Assembly (NCBI GenBank): GCA_910586445.1
Contig: CAJUHV010000010.1
Span: 1 to 64,000 of the forward strand
DNA length: 64,000 nucleotides
Reading direction: 5' to 3'
From: an uncultured Eubacterium sp.
GTDB lineage: Bacteria > Bacillota > Clostridia > Lachnospirales > Lachnospiraceae
The notes below the pieces were generated by a model, which ran no database searches, was not told the origin of the DNA, and saw only the letters and a list, made by a program, of their open reading frames with translations. The position numbers were made by a program, and so were the translations under genes. Each line of letters begins with the position of its first letter. Positions within the stretch are counted from its first letter, which is position 1. Below, piece by piece: positions 41,326 to 49,321 of the stretch.

Positions 41326-44172
41326 TCAGCTTTTTCCTTTACGCACAATTATAATCTCGCCCTTTATATTCTTTAAAATACCGTCCTCTGCATGAACAAA
41401 GAGGCTGTATTTTCCAGTGCCTGCCGGGTCTTTCCATTGAAAGGCATCGGATTTTACCTCCAGCTTTCCATCACTGCGCTTATTTGATATGGTGTGATAA
41501 ACTGTTTTCGGATTCTGTTCTCCCGGCCTGGCGAAACCGACAGCCAGACACTTTCCTGACCCCGCCGAAACATCATAGCTGACACGGTCTCCCTTTTCCA
41601 AGCGGTAAGTCCCAAGCCAGATAAACCCGCCGCTTTTTATGCGGTCAATCTCTACGGGAATCTCAATCACCTGACCGTCATCCACTGCGTTCCCCTGCTT
41701 ATCCTTTTCCTTCTTTTCTTCTTTTTCTGCCTTTTTTTCTTTTTCGTTCTTTTCTCCTTCTATTCCCATCTGCTGCAGCAGTTTTTCTTCTTCCGCACTG
41801 CTCATATAATCTACATTTTTAATCTCTGTATTGCTGCCGCATGTAATCCGTACATTGACCATTCCCTCTGGATTCATATAAAAATTGTGGACTATTTTAA
41901 TCTCTGCGCCGTCGTCTTTTGCCGGAGCCTCATATAACATTTTCACGAGATCTCCTTTATAATAATAGAATCCCCCTCTTTTTGTAATGCCAAATTTTTT
42001 GTATCTCTTCAGCCTCTGCTTTTCCATCTTGTTTTTTAATGCTTCTTGTTTTTCATCACGATCATCATCGTCCATTACATTATAAATCATTGACTGAAAA
42101 GCAAAATCGCCGTCCTTTAGTGCTCTTGACAGCCAGGCCTCCAGCTCTTTGTCCGTCATATAATTTGCCAGAATAGAAAAAAATGCAATTTCTCCATCTT
42201 TATATGCACGCTCTGCCAGCGAATCAAACATACTGCTGTCAGCATCCATGCTGTCAACCGCAGCCCCAAAAAACATAATGTTATCGTCAGAATAACATTG
42301 ATCCAGCCAGGACTGCTGCTCTTTTTTATCCAGCTGCGGAAATGCAGCCTTAAACAGCGGAATACTGCCCGCCTCATAGCACTGTCTGATAAAATCAGAG
42401 GATACCGTTTTCTTTTTCAGAGACTGCTTCTGCGTCCCGATGCCGGATTCTTCCAGTAGTTCTTTATTGTTTTTTGACTGATTCGAAGTTTTTGCCTGCT
42501 CATTGCCGGATTCCGGCTGTGGTTCCTGATTATTTTTGGATTGAGTCAAATCCTTTTCCTGCCCATTGCTGGATTTTATCTGTAGTTCCTGATTATTATT
42601 TGACCTGCTTAATAATATGTCTTTTGATTTTTGCTGTGTCACAGGTTTCGTATAAGCTCCTGCCGAGACTGCCCCTGTCATCAGTACAGATGTAAGCAGA
42701 ACAGACAGCGTAGTAACAAGTTTTGATTTTTTTCTAAAATTCATAATTGCTTTTAACCTCTCTTTCAGTAATAGTGCGCTTTCACACAGCGTTATGGATG
42801 CAATCGCATTTTTACAGTTCGAACCTGCGGAGTGGAGCAGCGTATCCCCATACTGCCGCCGTTCCCACAGATCCAATGTCTGAATCACCGCCTCATCACA
42901 GGACAATTCACAGTCACGGCTTAATTCTCTGCCCATCAGCCATACAAGCGGATTAAACCAGTGAATGCAGATCACGCACTGTACCAGCCATTTATAAAAT
43001 GCGTCCCGCCGCTTATAGTGCGTCAGCTCATGACGGATAATATACAAAAAATCCACTTCCGGCACATCCGTATCAGGAAGTACGATGCAGGGCTTAAAAA
43101 ATCCGATCAGCATAGGCGTCGAAACCAGCCGGCTTTCATACAGTTCTACAGGCCGCTTTACGCCTGCCCGCTCCCCAATTACCGCCAGATCATCCAGCAG
43201 TCTGACATCAGAAACTGCCCTCCATCCTGTTTTGACAAAATTTACAAAACTCTGGTAAGCTGTCACCCGACGAATCAGCAATACCAGTGCCGCGCTGAAC
43301 CATGCCATCCATAGATTCGAAACCAATGCCTTAAAAATATCATGTAAAGCATTTTCATTGTGCATGCTATTCTGATCCGGTTTTGACTCTGCTGTATTTA
43401 TCAGATCTGCTGTATATGCAATATCTGCTGTATCCGGTTTTTCTCCTGTTAGTTCTGCCATACTTGGTTTTATACCTGCTATCGATTCTGCATCTGGGTT
43501 TTCTCCTGCTAGATCTGCTGTATTCGGGTTTTCATCTGCTATCGATTCTGCATTTGGGTTTTCGCCTGTTATCGCTTCTGTATTCGGGTTTTCGCCTCGA
43601 TATGTCTTAGCATTCAATTCTTCCTGTGGTTTTATATTCAATCCGAAGACTTCATCATCCTGACTCTCTTTATTTAAGCCGGGTGATTTATCTGGCTGCA
43701 GTTTTGCATTTAAGCCGGGTGCCGCGTTTTGTCCTCCTGCTGCATTTATCCCTGCCACTGAGTTTTGTCCGCCTGCTTTCTTTGTTCCCGACTCTTCACT
43801 TTGTCTTCCTGTCGTATTTTCTTTTGCGCTTTTAGTTGTTTTATCTGCTGCTGTCGTGCCTGCCACTGCGCTTTCTCCGCCCGCTGCTGTCATACCATAT
43901 CTTTCACTCTGCCCTAAAGCTGCGGCATAATCCTTCTCGTCTAGGGCCGGCCCTGTCTGCGCCTGCTGTTCCATCTGCCCAAAGATCATTCCCATAAGGC
44001 TTTTCGAAGGTGCAAACGGCAGCAGCAGCCGTGCAATAACAATCAGCCAGAGGTAGTACTGCCACTGCCTGCTCATTACATTTTTCCACAAGAACCGGCA
44101 GAAAAATATGGCAGTGATCAATAATGATCCTGAAAAAGAAAGTGACAAAACTACTTTCAATATATCATTCAA
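41326..44172 (-). CDS. BlaR1/MecR1-like M56 metallopeptidase sensor with repeat-rich insert
   Basis: About 948 residues. N-terminal membrane helices (VVLSLSFSGSLLITAIFFC; YYLWLIVIARLLLPF) and a third before the protease region; zinc site in YIIRHELTHYKRRDAF near residue 380, and CIHWFNPLVWLMGRELSRDCELSCDEAV, the M56 signature. After a fourth helix (LVTTLSVLLTSVLMTGAVSAGAYT) comes an extracytoplasmic part without a penicillin-binding domain; it has charged repeats and a beta-rich C-terminus. The start is TTG 44172, overlapping the BlaI-like stop (TTGA) with AGGAGGG upstream. Six 10-residue repeats sit at residues ~192-252. Presumably cleaves the partner repressor upon a cell-wall signal. Ligand unknown. 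Confidence 0.8.
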   Translation of the reverse strand: MNDILKVVLSLSFSGSLLITAIFFCRFLWKNVMSRQWQYYLWLIVIARLLLPFAPSKSLMGMIFGQMEQQAQTGPALDEKDYAAALGQSERYGMTAAGGESAVAGTTAADKTTKSAKENTTGRQSEESGTKKAGGQNSVAGINAAGGQNAAPGLNAKLQPDKSPGLNKESQDDEVFGLNIKPQEELNAKTYRGENPNTEAITGENPNAESIADENPNTADLAGENPDAESIAGIKPSMAELTGEKPDTADIAYTADLINTAESKPDQNSMHNENALHDIFKALVSNLWMAWFSAALVLLIRRVTAYQSFVNFVKTGWRAVSDVRLLDDLAVIGERAGVKRPVELYESRLVSTPMLIGFFKPCIVLPDTDVPEVDFLYIIRHELTHYKRRDAFYKWLVQCVICIHWFNPLVWLMGRELSRDCELSCDEAVIQTLDLWERRQYGDTLLHSAGSNCKNAIASITLCESALLLKERLKAIMNFRKKSKLVTTLSVLLTSVLMTGAVSAGAYTKPVTQQKSKDILLSRSNNNQELQIKSSNGQEKDLTQSKNNQEPQPESGNEQAKTSNQSKNNKELLEESGIGTQKQSLKKKTVSSDFIRQCYEAGSIPLFKAAFPQLDKKEQQSWLDQCYSDDNIMFFGAAVDSMDADSSMFDSLAERAYKDGEIAFFSILANYMTDKELEAWLSRALKDGDFAFQSMIYNVMDDDDRDEKQEALKNKMEKQRLKRYKKFGITKRGGFYYYKGDLVKMLYEAPAKDDGAEIKIVHNFYMNPEGMVNVRITCGSNTEIKNVDYMSSAEEEKLLQQMGIEGEKNEKEKKAEKEEKKEKDKQGNAVDDGQVIEIPVEIDRIKSGGFIWLGTYRLEKGDRVSYDVSAGSGKCLAVGFARPGEQNPKTVYHTISNKRSDGKLEVKSDAFQWKDPAGTGKYSLFVHAEDGILKNIKGEIIIVRKGKS
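42440..42610. repeat. imperfect repeats in the outer domain of the first M56 sensor
   Basis: Three degenerate copies of about 20 codons encode SKNNQEPQPESGNEQAKTSNQ-like protein just after the last membrane helix. Substitutions are frequent, so the array is older than the 18-bp one. Confidence 0.5.
43417..43596. repeat. six 30-bp in-frame repeats in the first M56 sensor gene
   Basis: Six units of ten codons encode GENPNTEAIT, GENPNAESIA, DENPNTADLA, GENPDAESIA, GIKPSMAELT and GEKPDTADIA in the loop before the third membrane helix. Confidence 0.85.
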
Positions 44173-44549
44173 CCGCTGCCCTCCTCCTTTTCCCAAAATT
44201 GTTTTAATTCCTCATACTCCTCAACGGAGATCATATCCCCTTGGATCAATGTAGATACAAGTCCTTTTGCACTTCCATCATACAGTTTATTGAGCAGCGT
44301 CCGCGCCTGCGCCTTTTGATAGTCTTGTTCGGATACCACAGCGATGTATTCATTTTTACGCCCGATTTTGCGTATCTTTACCATTTCTTTATCAGCCAGA
44401 CGCGACAGCAGCGTAATCACTGTATTTTTCTGCCATGCACATCCTGCTTTTGACAGCTCTGCCATAATATGCGCATAAAATGCAGTGCCTCCATTCGCCC
44501 AGATAATTTTCAAAAGATTCAGCTCAGAATCAGAAACCTGAACATCCAT
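44169..44549 (-). CDS. BlaI/MecI/CopY family repressor
   Basis: 126 residues. Winged-helix start VSDSELNLLKIIWANGGTAFYAHIMAELSKAGCAWQKNTVITLLSRLADKEMV, then a dimerisation tail (LLNKLYDGSAKGLVSTLI) as in BlaI. Upstream gene of a coupled pair with the M56 sensor (TTGA overlap). Its promoter (44594-44622) carries two TATGTAGGC boxes, so it most likely represses its own operon, relieved by sensor proteolysis. Ribosome site GAGGAGGAA. Confidence 0.88.
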   Translation of the reverse strand: MDVQVSDSELNLLKIIWANGGTAFYAHIMAELSKAGCAWQKNTVITLLSRLADKEMVKIRKIGRKNEYIAVVSEQDYQKAQARTLLNKLYDGSAKGLVSTLIQGDMISVEEYEELKQFWEKEEGSG

Positions 44550-44571
44550 ACACTATTCCTCCTCTCTTTGA

Positions 44572-44622
44572 CTACGATATGTAGGCTAGATTTAGCATAA
44601 CACTATGTAGGCATAAAGTCAA
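44572..44622 (-). promoter_or_regulatory. promoter and BlaI-type operators of the first regulator-sensor pair
   Basis: Minus strand TTGACT (44617-44622 complement), 17 bases, TATGCT (44594-44599 complement). TATGTAGGC occurs twice on the plus strand (44578-44586 and 44604-44612), one in the spacer and one after the -10 box inside CTAC-GATAT-GTAG (44572-44584). This matches the TACA/TGTA character of BlaI-family operators. Confidence 0.65.
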
Positions 44623-44639
44623 TGCAAAAATACAGATTT

Positions 44640-45257
44640 TTATTCCTTCAGCCCATTCTGCCCTGCTTTCATGCTTTCTGCCTTTCTATAAAATAATGTC
44701 GGTGCCATGCCGCACTGGCGTGCAGCCTCCCTGCCGGATATTTCCAATGATTCCCACCGGATATAAGCATTCCAGAAGCTGTCCGGCAGCGGTTTTTCGA
44801 GCCTGCCTAACTGAAATCCGTGCTGCTTTGCGGCATCCATTCCTTCTTTCTGCCTCTGCCTGATATTTTTACGCTCGTTTTCTGCTACAAAAGACAGCAC
44901 CCGCAGCACAATATCACTTAAAAATGTACCCATCAGGCCTTTGCCGTGCCTGGCATCCAAAAGCGGCATATCAAGCACTACAATATCCACTTTCTTTTCC
45001 TTTGTCAGCATCCTCCACTGCTCTAAAATTTCCTCATAATTTCTTCCCAGACGGTCAATATTCTTGACATAAAGCAGATCATCCTCCTTTAATTTCCCCA
45101 AAAGACGCTTATACATTGGACGTTTGAAATCTTTGCCGGATATTTTATCCATATAAATATTCCTTTCTGGCACATCCGCCTCACCAAGTACAATCATCTG
45201 CCGATCCTTGTTCTGCTCTCTCGTGCTGATCCGCACGTATCCATACCTATTTCCCAT
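44640..45257 (-). CDS. serine recombinase of the resolvase/invertase family
   Basis: 205 residues. Catalytic domain RYGYVRISTREQNKDRQ with nucleophile Ser about residue 11, LLYVKNIDRLGRNYEEI (the conserved Arg region) and LSFVAENERKNIRQRQKEG; the C-terminus (ISGREAARQCGMAPTLFYRKAE) is a short helix-turn-helix. Length matches small resolvases and invertases rather than large transposon integrases. No obvious res or inversion site was identified beside it, but MITE-like elements surround it. Start ATG 45257 after AAAGGAGG, with a terminator hairpin only 26 bases upstream. Confidence 0.85.
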   Translation of the reverse strand: MGNRYGYVRISTREQNKDRQMIVLGEADVPERNIYMDKISGKDFKRPMYKRLLGKLKEDDLLYVKNIDRLGRNYEEILEQWRMLTKEKKVDIVVLDMPLLDARHGKGLMGTFLSDIVLRVLSFVAENERKNIRQRQKEGMDAAKQHGFQLGRLEKPLPDSFWNAYIRWESLEISGREAARQCGMAPTLFYRKAESMKAGQNGLKE

Positions 45258-45282
45258 GTTTTCCTCCTTTGTGTAATTATGT

Positions 45283-45321
45283 AAAAAAGGCGGGCTGATA
45301 CTTGTGCGTTACAGCTCGCCT
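45283..45321 (-). terminator. leader terminator, possible attenuator, before the recombinase gene
   Basis: AGGCGGGCTG (45288-45297) pairs with CAGCTCGCCT (45312-45321) with one wobble, followed on the minus strand by six T. It sits directly before the recombinase ribosome site with no upstream minus-strand gene to terminate, so it may be a conditional leader. Upstream GGATAA/TTATCC (45330-45356) forms another hairpin. Confidence 0.6.
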
Positions 45322-45413
45322 CCTAATTTGGATAACAGATTTATTTTACCTTATCCGAAGGCACTCATGAACCTGCTTTACACCTTATATAAATTCCGCT
45401 ATAATAATTACAG

Positions 45414-45459
45414 CCAGAGCGTGTTTAAAAAATGCTTTCTTTTAGTTAAACACGCTTAG
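45414..45459. repeat. 46-bp miniature version of the MITE-like element
   Basis: Starts CCAGAGCGTGTTTAAAAAAT and ends TTAAACACGCTTAG, so the two termini are present with almost no interior. It lies between the recombinase and GH31 genes. Confidence 0.65.
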
Positions 45460-45514
45460 CAGCAGGCTGTTTTGGCCCGCTGCCTCACAAAAACAAATGA
45501 AGGAGGTAATACCA

Positions 45515-47629
45515 TTGATCAGCAGATATGTATACGGACAGCCGTTGGAAACGGGCGCTGTTGTCATGACAATTCCAAAAAGCTCACAGGAAATTTCTAT
45601 CTTGCATATGCAGCGGCAAAAAGAATTTCTCACTCTGTCCTGCCAGATGGACGATGAAGACATCGTTTACGGTCTCGGAGAGCAGGTTCGCGGCATTAAC
45701 AAACGCGGTTTTACCTATATCAGCTACGCCACAGATGATCCGAACCATACCGAAAACAAGCATTCTTTATATGCAGGGCACAATTTTCTGATTTTAAGCA
45801 GAAAAAAACAGCCGTCTTTCGGCATTTTTATAGACTATCCCGGAAAAGTAATTTTCAATGTCGGGGAAACTAAACGTAACGAACTGCATATATCCGCCGG
45901 ATCAGACTGCACGGTCTATATTATAGAGGGGGAATGCCTGACAGATATTGCCAGACAATTCCGTGAGCTGACCGGGCGCAGCTATATTGCACCGAAATGG
46001 GCATTCGGCTATCAGCAGTCCCGCTGGGGTTATCAGTGCGAGGACGATATACGCAGAGTTGTAGACGGATATCACAGCCGCAAGATTCCTCTGGATGCCG
46101 TGTATCTCGATATTGATTATATGGACCACTTTAAAGATTTTACCATAGACAACGATCGTTTTCCTGATTTTTCAGGCTTTACAGACAGCATGAAAAATCA
46201 GGGCGTACACCTTGTACCGATCATCGATGCTGGTGTTAAGATCGAAAAAGATTATCCCGTCTACGAAGAAGGTGTTCAAAACAACTATTTCTGCAAAGAC
46301 GAAGACGGCCGGGACTTTGTCGGCGCTGTATGGCCGGGTAAATCCCATTTCCCTGATTTTTTTAATTCCCGCGCAAGAGCATGGTTTGGACATAAATATA
46401 AATGGCTGATGGACCAGGGCATTGAAGGCTTTTGGAATGATATGAATGAACCGGCCTTATTTTACTCAGAAAAACGTCTGGAACGTATCATGGACGAAAT
46501 TTTAACAATGAAAAATGAAAATTTAGACCTTCACTCATTTTACCAGCTGACAGGAAAAATAGACAGCCTTTCAAACAATCCTGATGATCATAAAAGCTTT
46601 TACCATGATTTTGACGGAATAAAGGTACGCCATGACAAGGTACACAACCTATATGGATTTTATATGACAAAAGCGGCTTCTGAGGCATTTGATCAGATTG
46701 CACCTGATAAAAGAACGCTTTTATTTTCCCGTTCGTCTTACATCGGCATGCACCGGTACGGCGGTATCTGGACAGGCGATAATGCCTCTTGGTGGAGCCA
46801 TCTGCTGCTGAGCATCCAGCAGATGCCGGCATTAAACTTGTGCGGCATTTTATATACTGGCTCCGACATCGGCGGATTCGGCTGTGATGCCACGCCAGAC
46901 CTTATGCTGCGCTGGCTGGAATTCGGCATTTTTACACCGCTTATGCGCAATCATGCCGCTCTCGGCACAAGAGAGCAGGAAGTATATCAGTTTGAGCAGC
47001 TCGAAGATTACCGCAATATTATCCGTATCCGCTATGGACTGCTGCCATATATTTATAGTGAATATATGAAATCAGCTTTAAATAATGAGATGTATTTCCG
47101 GCCTCTGGCGTTCGATTTTCCACAAGATTCTCACGCTGCCAGAGTGGAGGATCAGCTGATGGTCGGAGAAAGCATAATGATTGCACCAATATATACCCAG
47201 AATGCCACAGGGCGCTATGTGTACCTGCCGGAGGACATGCTGATGGTACGCATGAAATCACTCGAAGATAAGATATACAGGGTAATGCAGACCGGACATC
47301 ATTATATCGATGCTGCGCTGAATGAAGTTGTCTTTTTCGTAAGGAAAAACCACATGCTGCCACTTGCTGTATTAAATGATGACATCCGTTCTACAGCCGA
47401 CCTGCAGCTGCTGCACAATGTAATCTCACAAAGGAAGGATGCGCAGGAGATCACCGCAGAAGATGTAATGCATACCGCTGCCTCAATATATGAATGGATC
47501 GGATATGCACAGGACTACGCAGAATATACACTCTATGATGATGACGGGATATCCAAAAATTATACTCCACAGCAAAAATGGATCAAAGTCGTAAAATCGA
47601 AAGAATCCTTAAATGTTTGCATTTCTTAA
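45515..47629 (+). CDS. glycoside hydrolase family 31 alpha-glycosidase
   Basis: About 704 residues. N-terminal beta domain (VYGLGEQVRGINKRG) then the GH31 barrel: YQQSRWGYQCEDDI, AVYLDIDYMDHFKDFTID, nucleophile Asp in EGFWNDMNEPALF (about residue 308), acid/base Asp in GIWTGDNASWW (about residue 421), GSDIGGFGCDATPDLMLRW. Cleaves alpha-glucoside, alpha-xyloside or a related terminal residue; specificity is not clear. No signal peptide, cytosolic. The start is TTG 45515, seven bases after AAGGAGGT (45500-45507); ATG 45497 overlaps that site and is not likely used. Confidence 0.88.
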   Translation: MISRYVYGQPLETGAVVMTIPKSSQEISILHMQRQKEFLTLSCQMDDEDIVYGLGEQVRGINKRGFTYISYATDDPNHTENKHSLYAGHNFLILSRKKQPSFGIFIDYPGKVIFNVGETKRNELHISAGSDCTVYIIEGECLTDIARQFRELTGRSYIAPKWAFGYQQSRWGYQCEDDIRRVVDGYHSRKIPLDAVYLDIDYMDHFKDFTIDNDRFPDFSGFTDSMKNQGVHLVPIIDAGVKIEKDYPVYEEGVQNNYFCKDEDGRDFVGAVWPGKSHFPDFFNSRARAWFGHKYKWLMDQGIEGFWNDMNEPALFYSEKRLERIMDEILTMKNENLDLHSFYQLTGKIDSLSNNPDDHKSFYHDFDGIKVRHDKVHNLYGFYMTKAASEAFDQIAPDKRTLLFSRSSYIGMHRYGGIWTGDNASWWSHLLLSIQQMPALNLCGILYTGSDIGGFGCDATPDLMLRWLEFGIFTPLMRNHAALGTREQEVYQFEQLEDYRNIIRIRYGLLPYIYSEYMKSALNNEMYFRPLAFDFPQDSHAARVEDQLMVGESIMIAPIYTQNATGRYVYLPEDMLMVRMKSLEDKIYRVMQTGHHYIDAALNEVVFFVRKNHMLPLAVLNDDIRSTADLQLLHNVISQRKDAQEITAEDVMHTAASIYEWIGYAQDYAEYTLYDDDGISKNYTPQQKWIKVVKSKESLNVCIS

Positions 47630-47642
47630 TTTATGATATAAC

Positions 47643-47677
47643 ATCCTGCCAAGGCATCTTTTTATCCCTGGCAGGAT
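47643..47677. terminator. hairpin between convergent genes
   Basis: ATCCTGCCA (47643-47651) pairs perfectly with TGGCAGGAT (47669-47677). Its position between the ends of the GH31 gene and the convergent nuclease-like gene suggests termination, but neither side has a T-run. Confidence 0.4.
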
Positions 47678-47732
47678 AAAAGATTTGTAATTAAAGAATG
47701 TCAGACTGACTATATGCAAAATGGAAACCGTC

Positions 47733-48683
47733 TCATTCCTCATCGTTAGAATAAAACAAATATTGATCCGCCTTCTCGGCTGACAGGCTGTATTTTTTCA
47801 TAATCATAACTTTTATATTCTCATCCATACACCCAATATCCCGCAGCATATCTATACTTCCTCTTATTCCCTGTTCGATCCCTCGTTCGATTCCCTGTTC
47901 GATCCCCTGTTCGATCCCTCGTTCGATTCCCTGTTCGATTCCTCTATTTAACGCCTCTTGTTCCAATTTATATATCTTCGGTGCTATAATCGGCTTTACA
48001 AGCTCCAAAAATTCTTCACTCATATGATCATCTCCCATAAATTCTGCCATTATTTTCATATTTGCACGAAAAGCGACTTCCAAAACTGCTTCTGCATACT
48101 CCCGGTCCATCTTTTTATGCAGGCGCTTCGTCCTGCTTAATAAATTCTGCATATCCTGTTTTTCCAACTTTCCAGACAATGCGCGAAGCCATACATGCAG
48201 TTTGGGATCTAACTCCTTCGTTACTATAATCTGTGCCAGAAACGGCATCTTTCCAACTATGTAATAGATTCCGCTGTAAGGATTTGATAACTGATATCCA
48301 TGTTTTTCAAAATATCGAAACAATCCTGCCGGCCTTGCGTCACGGATAAGTGTCAGCGTTATGTCCTCTTCCTTAATAGCATTTACAGTCTTTCCATAAG
48401 ATTTATACAGACACGCATAACCTTCCACCTTAAAAAATACGTCTATATTCAGATGATCCTGCGGGTCTTTATATTCCAAAATGTTATGCCCCCGAAAGAG
48501 CCGTCCAATCTCATTGTCTACCAAAGAACCGGAAAACTTTTTTGTAATAAGCAGATCAATCTCCAACGGTCTTACATTCAAGTTATGCTCTCTGTGAAAG
48601 CTCAGGCTGTCGCGGTTTTCAGACAGCTCCAGATTTAAAGCTGCAACAAATGCCGGGTGCCACTGTATCTGGGTATTTTCCAT
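47733..48683 (-). CDS. PD-(D/E)XK nuclease-like protein with tetrapeptide repeat tail
   Basis: 316 residues. LEIDLLITKK … HNILEYKDPQDHLNID has the Asp … Glu-x-Lys arrangement of the PD-(D/E)XK fold, as in Rpn/transposase-associated families abundant in Clostridia. A tail GIEQGIERGIEQ-type repeat (residues ~249-272, six units of four) continues into a predicted coiled coil (RGSIDMLRDIGC). These proteins are often recombination-promoting nucleases. Ribosome site AAGGAGG before ATG 48683. Function is family inference. Confidence 0.6.
   Translation of the reverse strand: MENTQIQWHPAFVAALNLELSENRDSLSFHREHNLNVRPLEIDLLITKKFSGSLVDNEIGRLFRGHNILEYKDPQDHLNIDVFFKVEGYACLYKSYGKTVNAIKEEDITLTLIRDARPAGLFRYFEKHGYQLSNPYSGIYYIVGKMPFLAQIIVTKELDPKLHVWLRALSGKLEKQDMQNLLSRTKRLHKKMDREYAEAVLEVAFRANMKIMAEFMGDDHMSEEFLELVKPIIAPKIYKLEQEALNRGIEQGIERGIEQGIEQGIERGIEQGIRGSIDMLRDIGCMDENIKVMIMKKYSLSAEKADQYLFYSNDEE
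47866..47937. repeat. 12-bp tandem array, six units
   Basis: Units ATTCCCTGTTCG or ATCCCTCGTTCG repeat six times, encoding GIEQ/GIER. In frame. Common in this family but an efficient slippage substrate. Confidence 0.85.
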
Positions 48684-48888
48684 TTATCTGCCTCCTTTTT
48701 GACAGCATAGCATAATTCAACAACAAATGAAAGCCTTCTGTCACATATTTGTGAAATATGCACAATCCTTAGGCATTTTCTCTGCATGTACATTGTCAAG
48801 CGGCATATTTTCTATAAAGCAGCATATTTTTTATCAAACAGTCTTTCATCTTTGTTTCAATTTTGGATTGCTTATTAAGATAACGGTT

Positions 48889-49053
48889 CTAGAGCGTATC
48901 TTAAAAATGCTTTTTGTCAAATGTGCATCACAATCTGCGGGAAATTTGACCCGAATGACAGAGCGCAGCGGGCTACGTTGACCGAATGAAGTCCAAATAT
49001 ACCTTAAAGCGGGGCATGCAGTTAGCAGGAATGATTTTTCAAACACGCTCTGG
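48889..49053. repeat. 165-bp MITE-like element, copy D
   Basis: CTAGAGCGTATCTTAAAAAT at the left; right end TTTTTCAAACACGCTCTGG. Interior GATTTGACCCGAATGA-like sequence and GCAGCGGGCTACGTTGACC matches copy A closely. Confidence 0.85.
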
Positions 49054-49321
49054 AGGGTAGTGTATAATAATTCCTATAATCTGCACTTCTCAATTTAAGC
49101 TTCATGGACTGCTAATTCTCTAGATCATGCGGATCATTCATCCCAAATTTAATTATCATAGCCCGCCATATCATACCCTGTGGGTGCCCGCTCACAGAAA
49201 GCATTTTTAAGACACGCTCTGCTCTGACTGCGGAAACACTTTTTGATAAAATCGCCTGTCCATATCTTTATATTTCATTTGCATTATATTAAGCAACTTG
49301 CGTAGAAGAAAAGGCACCGTT
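49054..49321. other. intergenic region with a truncated, inverted element copy
   Basis: No gene. 49120-49221 contains a partial copy in opposite orientation (TAGCCCGCCATA…, then ACAGAAAGCATTTTTAAGAC and ACGCTCT), apparently missing one terminus. The remaining bases show no recognisable signal; no terminator with a T-run was found after the 49322 gene. Confidence 0.5.
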
